A stretch of DNA of 8,010 bases from Cellvibrionaceae bacterium (GTDB lineage Bacteria; Pseudomonadota; Gammaproteobacteria; Pseudomonadales; Cellvibrionaceae). The stretch spans positions 1 through 8,010 of the forward strand of contig JALUYN010000575.1 in NCBI GenBank assembly GCA_027012915.1, read 5' to 3'. Below the pieces are notes generated by a model. It searched no databases and was not told the DNA's origin. It worked only from the letters and a program-made list of their open reading frames with translations. A program made the translations under genes and the position numbers. Numbering within the stretch: the stretch's first letter is position 1; each line of letters begins with the position of its first letter. This document shows, piece by piece, positions 1-4,909 of this stretch.

Positions 1-1
1 T

Positions 2-577
2 AGCGAAGGAAAACACTCGGTATTGCATATTGGCGAGAGCACTGTCGCCGGTGTCGGGGTCGAGTCACTGCATGACGGCCTCACCGCTCAGCTGGTCCAA
101 CATCTGCAGCAACAGCGGGGAGAGCCCGTACGCTGGCAACTGCTCGGGGAAAACGGCGCAAGGATCGGCGACATGCTGACGCGAAACACCGTCTTGGGTG
201 CGCCCACTGCTTTAATCATTACCTTCGGTGTAAATGACACCACTAAATTTACCCGTCGCGCCACCTGGATTAAAAATCTGGAACAGTGCGTGAAGAACTA
301 CGCCGCCGACAACACCCGGGTTTTTGTCACAGCGGTACCTCCCATGCATCGTTTCCCCTTGTTGCCAGCGCCATTAAAGTGGCTTTTGGGCCTCAAGGCT
401 GCTCAGCTCAATAACGCTCTCAGTGCTACCGCAAACAGACACGGCTGGTGTTATATAGACAACAAAATCAAACTCACGTCCGAATATATGGCACGCGATG
501 GCTACCATCCCAACCGCGGCGGTTACCAGATTTGGGGAGAGTGGATTGCAGATCACATAGACGCACAACTACCATGA
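2..577 (+). CDS. SGNH/GDSL-family hydrolase (5' end outside window)
   Basis: Serine esterase/lipase of the SGNH fold, probably cleaving an acyl or acetyl ester; substrate unknown. The frame is open to the window edge, and the residues before LHIGESTVAGVG (codons from 23) read as normal protein, so the TTG at 23 is internal and the gene starts upstream. All SGNH blocks are visible. Block I is GESTVAG, with the nucleophile Ser codon at 38-40 and Glu where most relatives have Asp (GDS). Block II is the Gly in ENGARIGDM. Block III is GVND, with its Asn at 233-235. Block V is DGYHPN, with Asp at 497-499 and His at 506-508. A normal C-terminal helix follows, so the 3' end looks complete. The stop overlaps the start of the MFS exporter gene (ATGA), implying translational coupling. 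No signal peptide can be judged because the N-terminus is missing. Family is clear; specificity is not. Confidence 0.9.
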   Translation, partial: SEGKHSVLHIGESTVAGVGVESLHDGLTAQLVQHLQQQRGEPVRWQLLGENGARIGDMLTRNTVLGAPTALIITFGVNDTTKFTRRATWIKNLEQCVKNYAADNTRVFVTAVPPMHRFPLLPAPLKWLLGLKAAQLNNALSATANRHGWCYIDNKIKLTSEYMARDGYHPNRGGYQIWGEWIADHIDAQLP

Positions 578-1818
578 CACAATCGCAGATGATTACGCCT
601 CGAAAGCTCGCCTTAATTCTCGCACCACTGGTGGCGATTACCCCGTTTGCCATAGACACCTATCTACCCGCCCTACCGGAGATGGCTCAAGAGCTCGATG
701 TCTCGCTTGCCGATATGGGGCAGACCATCAGTGTTTACTTGATAGGCTTTGCTCTGGGGCAACTGATTGGCGGCCCCATGTCCGACAGGTATGGTCGTCA
801 TATCATGGCGCTTTCAGGTCTCAGCGTGTTTATTGTCTGCGCGCTGGCTATTACCAGGACCAGCTCTCTGGAATGGCTAAGCGCTCTGCGTTTTATGCAA
901 GCTCTAGCTGGTGGCTTCGCTGGCGTCGTGGTTGCCGCCATCGTTCGACAGCACTATTCCGGTACGGATAGCGCGCGTGTGTTTTCCCTAATCGGTATGA
1001 TTATGATGATTGCCCCGCTGATAGCTCCTGCGGTCGGAGCTATGATTTTGAGCTTTTGGCCATGGCGGGCAATCTTCTGGTTTCTCGCCATATACGCGAC
1101 AGTAATGATACTTCTGGTACTGCGGTTTATCGCTCCGGCCGAGAGATTTTCCCGCAGTCAGTCGCCAGAAGTGGATCACAGAGAATCGCTTGCCAGTCAT
1201 ATCTACCAGGCCTACGCCGCGGTTCTTTCACGCCGACGCAGCTTCCCATCTTTGCTTTCTCAGGCTTTTATCAGCGGCATTCTATTTACTTATATCACCA
1301 ACTCGTCCTTCATATTCATGGGCTACTTTGACGTCAGTGCACAGCAGTTTCCAATTTATTTTGCAGCTCTGGTTGGCTCGTCCATACTCTCCGGCCAACT
1401 CAATCTAAAACTGTTGAGCCACTTCACTCGTCTGAGCATACTGCGCACGGCCGTATTCATTCAGTTTGTTCTGGCGTCTATCTTGTTAGCTTTATTGAGC
1501 GTGGGCATCGATCACCTTGCCATAGTCACAGGCATCATGATCGGCGTGGTAGGCTGTACAGGCTTGATTTATTCAAACAACTTTTCCATGTATCTGGATT
1601 ATCACGGCGATAGTAGCGGATCAGCCAGTGCACTTTTTGGTTGTTCGACGTTTGCCGCTGGCGCACTTCTCGGAAGCCTCAGTGGCTTATTCGATAACGG
1701 CACTCTGATACCTATCTCCACGACGTTTGTAATCAGCAGTGCCATGGGCAGCGCTCTGGTGTGGAGCATAGGTTCTGAATTCAGCAACAATGACCGGCGC
1801 CCGTCAGGATCTGTGTAG
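574..1818 (+). CDS. Bcr/CflA-family MFS multidrug exporter
   Basis: Inner-membrane proton-driven drug/H+ antiporter of the major facilitator superfamily, 414 aa, the usual length for the family. About a dozen hydrophobic stretches run along the protein. The first carries the Bcr/CflA hallmark IDTYLPALP (residues 27-35). MFS motif A, GGPMSDRYGR (residues 66-76 region), lies in the loop after the second segment. The reading frame is open further upstream (to 448), but that part overlaps the hydrolase gene out of frame and has no transporter character. The ATG at 574 sits in an ATGA overlap with the hydrolase stop, and the following MTQSQMITPRK is a typical short cytoplasmic N-terminus. No Shine-Dalgarno is obvious, which fits translation by coupling. 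The 3' end overlaps the convergent PAPS-reductase-family gene by 15 nt. Bcr relatives export bicyclomycin, sulfonamides or dipeptides; the substrate here cannot be told. Confidence 0.93.
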   Translation: MTQSQMITPRKLALILAPLVAITPFAIDTYLPALPEMAQELDVSLADMGQTISVYLIGFALGQLIGGPMSDRYGRHIMALSGLSVFIVCALAITRTSSLEWLSALRFMQALAGGFAGVVVAAIVRQHYSGTDSARVFSLIGMIMMIAPLIAPAVGAMILSFWPWRAIFWFLAIYATVMILLVLRFIAPAERFSRSQSPEVDHRESLASHIYQAYAAVLSRRRSFPSLLSQAFISGILFTYITNSSFIFMGYFDVSAQQFPIYFAALVGSSILSGQLNLKLLSHFTRLSILRTAVFIQFVLASILLALLSVGIDHLAIVTGIMIGVVGCTGLIYSNNFSMYLDYHGDSSGSASALFGCSTFAAGALLGSLSGLFDNGTLIPISTTFVISSAMGSALVWSIGSEFSNNDRRPSGSV

Positions 1819-2439
1819 GCCACACTCACGATGGCCTAACACCTTGGTGGGGTCGTAATAATCTTCAACAATGGGCAGATCGTTGTTCACTAGATACTCT
1901 TCCATATCTAATTCGGTACTGTTGAAAAAAGGGGCCACTTTGATGCACTGCATATTGCTGTCGTAAGTCACAATATCGAGTGATGCACGGTGCGCAGTTT
2001 GATCCTTGCGAATCGATGTCAGCCAGATTTCTGGTCTGAATTCCGAGAAAGCACGACGGAACGGCTCCAGCTTCACCTCTTCAGTGAACTGTGCGTGGCG
2101 ATCAAGTTCCTCGATACTGGGCACGCCACCAAGGTTCACCTCCCGATAACGACGGGAAATTCTTGGAGTATACATCTGCATATTCAGCCCCAAACGGCGG
2201 GGCAATTCTTCAGCCACCTGATAAGTTTCCACGGTGTTGTAGCCGTGATCGATACAAATCACCGGCATATCGACCTGCGCTTCACTTACCAGGTGCAGAA
2301 TAGCGGCTTCATGAGGACCGAAATTCGTGGTCACCACGGTCTTCCTGTTTTGAGCCACGGCCCATTCAACTATTTCTTTTGGCGATTGCGAACACAACTG
2401 CTCGTTAATCCGACTCAATTCTTCTTTTGAAAACAGCAT
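1804..2439 (-). CDS. Phosphoadenosine phosphosulfate reductase family protein
   Basis: Sulfonucleotide reductase-type protein. CysH relatives reduce PAPS to sulfite using thioredoxin, in the cytoplasm, during assimilatory sulfate reduction. From the ATG at 2439 it has 211 aa, shorter than E. coli CysH (about 244). Visible motifs: the nucleotide-binding loop TTNFGPHEA (37-45), IDHGYNT (63-69) where CysH has TDTGYLF, RKDQTAHR (144-151) where CysH has RREQSGSR, and C-terminal ECGLH (205-209) with the catalytic Cys206. The paired cysteines that bind a 4Fe-4S cluster in APS reductases are absent, so it resembles the PAPS type. A GTG at 2460 would add seven residues but overlaps the upstream small ORF. 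The ATG has a GGGAAG just upstream, lies 10 nt after the small ORF's stop, and is preferred. It probably shares a transcript with that ORF. Family is firm; whether it is the main CysH or a paralogue with another sulfur substrate is open. Confidence 0.88.
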   Translation of the reverse strand: MLFSKEELSRINEQLCSQSPKEIVEWAVAQNRKTVVTTNFGPHEAAILHLVSEAQVDMPVICIDHGYNTVETYQVAEELPRRLGLNMQMYTPRISRRYREVNLGGVPSIEELDRHAQFTEEVKLEPFRRAFSEFRPEIWLTSIRKDQTAHRASLDIVTYDSNMQCIKVAPFFNSTELDMEEYLVNNDLPIVEDYYDPTKVLGHRECGLHRS

Positions 2440-2449
2440 ATACTTCCCG

Positions 2450-2632
2450 TCAATGGTCACACTTCATGATTTGTTGTACGGCGATTTTGACGCCGAGCTG
2501 TGCAGCTTCGTGCTTTTTTTGCTCCAGAACATCGTGATTGACGAGTGGCGAAGCATCAAATACGTCCACCAGCAACAAATTGATCTCCTGCATAAGACAA
2601 TCTAATTGTTTTTCCAAAGTCACAGTGTGCAA
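2450..2632 (-). CDS. Small hypothetical protein upstream of the PAPS-reductase-like gene
   Basis: Not recognised. It is 60 aa from a TTG at 2632, or 57 aa from a GTG at 2623. A strong Shine-Dalgarno, AAGGAG (minus strand, 2635-2640), lies 2 nt before the TTG and 11 nt before the GTG; neither spacing is ideal, so the start is uncertain. The protein has no signal peptide or clear membrane segment. It looks largely helical, with a hydrophobic run NLLLVDVF in its first half, a charged stretch EQKKHEAA in its second, and two cysteines, the last in the terminal KCDH. It ends 10 nt before the preferred ATG of the reductase-like gene, and the same Fur-box region lies upstream. It may be a partner or accessory of that enzyme. 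The ribosome binding site, spacing and orientation are the case for its being real; no homologue is claimed. Confidence 0.6.
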   Translation of the reverse strand: MHTVTLEKQLDCLMQEINLLLVDVFDASPLVNHDVLEQKKHEAAQLGVKIAVQQIMKCDH

Positions 2633-2644
2633 AGCTCCTTCTGA

Positions 2645-2656
2645 GTATCGCGATAC
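2645..2656. promoter_or_regulatory. 12-bp perfect palindrome, possible operator
   Basis: GTATCGCGATAC is perfectly self-complementary. It lies between the Shine-Dalgarno of the small minus-strand ORF and a TATAAC -10-like hexamer (minus strand, 2658-2663). A repressor bound here would block that transcript just downstream of its -10. With no loop it makes a poor RNA hairpin, so a DNA site is likelier than an RNA one. No regulator can be named, and a palindrome this short could arise by chance. Confidence 0.3.
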
Positions 2657-2678
2657 GGTTATAAACCAATCAACACTC

Positions 2679-2699
2679 GCAAATGATAATTATTATCAT
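2679..2699. promoter_or_regulatory. Fur box between divergent genes
   Basis: Positions 2683-2699 form a perfect 17-bp inverted repeat, ATGATAAT-T-ATTATCAT. Aligned to the classical Fur consensus GATAATGATAATCATTATC, bases 2679-2697 match at 16 of 19 positions. The site is 54 bp before the lipoprotein ATG (2754) and about 50 bp before the start of the small minus-strand ORF. It covers the region where the -35 of a minus-strand promoter with -10 TATAAC (2658-2663) would lie. Iron-loaded Fur bound here could therefore repress either or both directions. Site identity is strong by sequence; which promoter it controls is inferred. Confidence 0.85.
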
Positions 2700-2753
2700 G
2701 TAAAATCACAAGTCATCAAAATCTCCAACTTCCGGAAAACAAGGCAGCACATC

Positions 2754-3746
2754 ATGTTTTACAAACGGCTTTCACTCGCCACCCTGACGCTGGTTTTGAC
2801 AGGTTGTCTGTCCACACCACCAGAAAAAGGCGCACACACCCAGCGACTTGTCACCGCATACGACTATCAAATAGTGAATGCCAAACACGAGCCTATTTCA
2901 CTGGCCGCTTTGACAGAGGCTACCGCAGATGCCGATGTTGTCTTTATCGGCGAATACCACCGCAATCAGGCATCTCACTTATTGGAAATGCAGCTGTTTG
3001 CCAGTCGGCATCAAAGCAATCGTCAGAGACCGACAATCCTGAGTCTGGAGATGTTCACACGAGAGCAGCAGGCGATATTGGACCGCTATTTGAACAGTGA
3101 AATTGGCGAGAAGTATTTGATGGAAGAAGCTCCCGCCTGGGGCAATTATCAAAGCAGTTACCGCCCACTGGTGGAATATGCCAAGCAACACCAGCTAGTC
3201 GTTGTTGCCGCCAATGCCTCAGGCGATATCGTGCGCTGTATTGGCCGTAAGGGAGAAGACTATCTCAATGTACTGAGTGCGGAAGAGCAGAAGCATATCG
3301 CTCAATATCCCTTTGCCGAAATTCCCGGCTACCAAGAAAAATTCTTTGGTTTAATGGGCGGCGCAAAGCACATGCCCGACAACCGCGCTCGCAACAGTTA
3401 CCTGGCGCAGGTTGCGCGTGACAACACTATGGCGGAATCCATCGCAGCAGCACTCAAAAAAAACCCCGGCAGTCAGGTTATTCATCTCAATGGCAGTTTT
3501 CACAGCGAAGACCAACTCGGAACAGTGGCGGCATTAAAGCGACTTAACCCCGAACTGAAAATTCAAGTTGTCACACCAGTCCATCTGAACGAATTTGAGC
3601 AGGGCGATTTTGAGGGTCGAGACGACTTCTATTACTTGCTGAATCCACAGCCAAAAGAGTTTGTCGACCCGGAGTATATGAAAGCATCGCGCAAGGCTAT
3701 GTTTGAAAAGTCCCGGCAGAAAGCCAACATGTGCAAACCCATCTAG
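2754..3746 (+). CDS. ChaN-family lipoprotein, likely haem-binding and iron-regulated
   Basis: 330-aa lipoprotein of the ChaN/DUF399 family, in the wider TIKI/TraB-like group. Campylobacter ChaN binds haem and is linked to iron uptake. The N-terminus MFYKRLSLATLTLVLTGC is a short lipoprotein signal with lipobox LTGC. Cys18 is the lipidation site, and Leu at +2 favours the outer membrane. Family motifs are GEYHRNQASH (66-75), SLEMF, the YRPLVEYAKQHQLVVVAAN stretch, and NGSFHSEDQLG near the C-terminus. The frame is open upstream to 2538, but that part crosses the Fur box and the divergent gene, so the ATG at 2754 is correct. AAGG lies 9 nt before it, a modest ribosome binding site. The Fur box upstream predicts induction under iron limitation, fitting the family role. 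No TonB-dependent haem receptor lies in the window. Family is firm; haem binding is inferred from relatives. Confidence 0.9.
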   Translation: MFYKRLSLATLTLVLTGCLSTPPEKGAHTQRLVTAYDYQIVNAKHEPISLAALTEATADADVVFIGEYHRNQASHLLEMQLFASRHQSNRQRPTILSLEMFTREQQAILDRYLNSEIGEKYLMEEAPAWGNYQSSYRPLVEYAKQHQLVVVAANASGDIVRCIGRKGEDYLNVLSAEEQKHIAQYPFAEIPGYQEKFFGLMGGAKHMPDNRARNSYLAQVARDNTMAESIAAALKKNPGSQVIHLNGSFHSEDQLGTVAALKRLNPELKIQVVTPVHLNEFEQGDFEGRDDFYYLLNPQPKEFVDPEYMKASRKAMFEKSRQKANMCKPI

Positions 3747-3755
3747 CAGACTTTT

Positions 3756-3799
3756 GATTTTCGATCTGCGTTGCCACTGCCGCGTAAAAAACGAAAATC
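3756..3799. terminator. Weak inverted repeat between convergent genes
   Basis: GATTTTCG (3756-3763) pairs with CGAAAATC (3792-3799) across a 28-nt loop, in the 73-bp gap between the convergent lipoprotein and hemerythrin genes. Placement suits a bidirectional terminator, but the stem is AT-rich, the loop is long, and no clean T-tract follows on either strand. Low confidence. Confidence 0.22.
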
Positions 3800-3819
3800 G
3801 AGAGCCTGCGAAGACCTGC

Positions 3820-4356
3820 TCAAACCGGCAAGTGATTGCGCGCTAACTCTTCCAGCTTCTGATTAACCTCCATACAAGGTTCCAGCATGGAGGCGTCGCC
3901 ATCGCCGGTTTGCGCGTCGATGTTTTCGGCAAACTGGTAAAGTACATTGTCTTCTTTGTGGATATGCTGCTGTAAGAGTTGGCACAGATCGGCAGCGGTT
4001 TTGTGAATGGCCGCCGCACACCCAAGGCGCTGCTCCGGTGTACCCGCGCCCTGGAGGGCTTCAAGCTGTTGCGACAAACGTTCGGCAAGCTCTCGCCCCG
4101 TATTGTGTTCGGATAGCATCACTGCTATGGGGCCGTACTTGAACTGAGGGTTCTTCTGTAACATCCACGGAAACAGAATCTCTTCTTCCTTGGCGTGATG
4201 ATAGTGATCAGCGTAGTCCCTGATGAAGGCGATAAAATCAGCAGTCAGTTCAGGGGCTTCGGCCAGTTGATCGGCGTCGTAGGATTGGAACTCACCCAGT
4301 CTTTTTAGAATGACCTGATGCTCTTGCATCAACATATCGATTACTTGCACAGCCAT
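3820..4356 (-). CDS. Hemerythrin HHE domain protein
   Basis: 178-aa cytoplasmic four-helix protein predicted to carry a non-haem di-iron centre that could bind O2, NO or iron. The ligand pattern is repeated and intact: H13 in QEHQVIL, the HHAKEEEILFPW block (53-64, H53 with E57), H84 in SEHNTGR, and the HIHKEDNVLY block (131-140, H131 with E135). This is the usual H...HxxxE...H...HxxxE spacing, at a typical single-domain length. There is no signal peptide or attached signalling domain. The ATG at 4354-4356 has only GGGG close by as a ribosome binding site; Met8 is an alternative start, but the first is kept because MAVQVIDMLMQEH reads well as helix 1. The gene faces the lipoprotein gene tail to tail and diverges from the 97-aa ORF across a 143-bp gap. 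Bacterial relatives act in oxygen or nitric oxide sensing, iron storage or stress repair; which applies is unknown. Confidence 0.9.
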   Translation of the reverse strand: MAVQVIDMLMQEHQVILKRLGEFQSYDADQLAEAPELTADFIAFIRDYADHYHHAKEEEILFPWMLQKNPQFKYGPIAVMLSEHNTGRELAERLSQQLEALQGAGTPEQRLGCAAAIHKTAADLCQLLQQHIHKEDNVLYQFAENIDAQTGDGDASMLEPCMEVNQKLEELARNHLPV

Positions 4357-4486
4357 ACCCCACAGTTACAACGAACCTCCACTGTAATATCTATCTGTCA
4401 CAACCTTCATCTGTTTTCCCCTTTTTTATCCCCATTGATTTTTGCCTCTACCACTAACGGCTTAGTTTGCCTGACAGGTAGAAAAC

Positions 4487-4492
4487 TATACT
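4487..4492 (+). promoter_or_regulatory. -10-like hexamer just ahead of the 97-aa ORF
   Basis: TATACT matches 5 of 6 positions of the sigma-70 -10 consensus and lies 7 nt before the ATG at 4500, placing a predicted transcription start on or next to the start codon. No good -35 is seen at 16-18 bp (AGTTTG at 17 bp; TTGCCT at only 14 bp), so the call is weak. It would explain why the ORF has no Shine-Dalgarno. Confidence 0.25.
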
Positions 4493-4499
4493 GGGCTAT

Positions 4500-4793
4500 A
4501 TGGAACACTCGACACGCATATGGCACGTTATCAATCTCGGCGACGCATTGTTGGCGTACGGCGCACAGGAACAAACTGTGCGAGCGTTTCAGCGTGCCTT
4601 TGAAGCTTCCAATCGACCGGACAATATGGCGTTGTTTGTGCGTCATGAATCAGATGGTCGTCTGCAGTGTGAAGTGAAACTCTACTTTTCTCCGGAGGGT
4701 GAATCTGTGGCGCGCAGCCTGGGGGCATTTCCCTGCAATGTGCCTTCTTTTCACGATCTCAGCCTGGTGGCCGGAGCCTATCGTCAGCACTGA
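4500..4793 (+). CDS. Conserved-looking small protein, function unknown
   Basis: 97 aa, not assigned to a named family. It starts MEHSTRIWHVINLGDALLAY and contains a hydrophilic helix rich in Q, R and E, then NMALFVRHESDGRLQC, EVKLYFSPEGESVAR and a Cys-containing tail. The predicted pattern is helix, then paired strands, as in small soluble alpha/beta proteins. There is no signal peptide or membrane segment. An in-frame stop at 4479-4481 leaves the ATG at 4500 as the only ATG start, yet no Shine-Dalgarno precedes it; a TATACT hexamer 7 nt upstream suggests a leaderless message. The gene diverges from the hemerythrin gene and ends 116 nt before the ABC exporter gene. A short palindrome, CGTCAG-CA-CTGACG (4782-4795), spans the stop codon but lacks a T-tract. 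It reads as a real protein, with balanced composition and conserved-looking aromatic and charged motifs; the role is unknown. Confidence 0.75.
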   Translation: MEHSTRIWHVINLGDALLAYGAQEQTVRAFQRAFEASNRPDNMALFVRHESDGRLQCEVKLYFSPEGESVARSLGAFPCNVPSFHDLSLVAGAYRQH

Positions 4794-4909
4794 CGCGGTT
4801 GCGGCGTTTTGGCATTACCTAGCTTTACACAAAAGCCCGGGCGCACTGCCTTGAAATCAGTCATCATAGCCGCATACCTGTAGTTTCCAGTTTAGTGTGC
4901 GGTAGCCCC

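Noticed and set aside
448..573. Upstream extension of the MFS exporter by 42 codons
   Set aside because: It overlaps the hydrolase gene out of frame, is rich in Arg and Gln unlike an exporter N-terminus, and the ATGA start at 574 fits the family.
1990..2430. 146-codon plus-strand ORF opposite the PAPS-reductase-like gene
   Set aside because: The opposite strand encodes clear family motifs throughout; this frame has no domain features.
2538..2753. Upstream in-frame extension of the ChaN-family gene by 72 codons
   Set aside because: It runs through the Fur box and the divergent small ORF, and would bury the lipoprotein signal peptide that starts cleanly at 2754.
4366..4387. TTACA-N12-TGTAA upstream of the hemerythrin gene as an operator
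   Set aside because: Five-base arms with a 12-nt gap are likely by chance and match no regulator I can name; it is not a convincing FNR-type site.
4782..4795. Palindrome CGTCAG-CA-CTGACG over the stop codon of the 97-aa gene as a terminator
   Set aside because: The 2-nt loop shortens the usable stem, and no T-tract follows.
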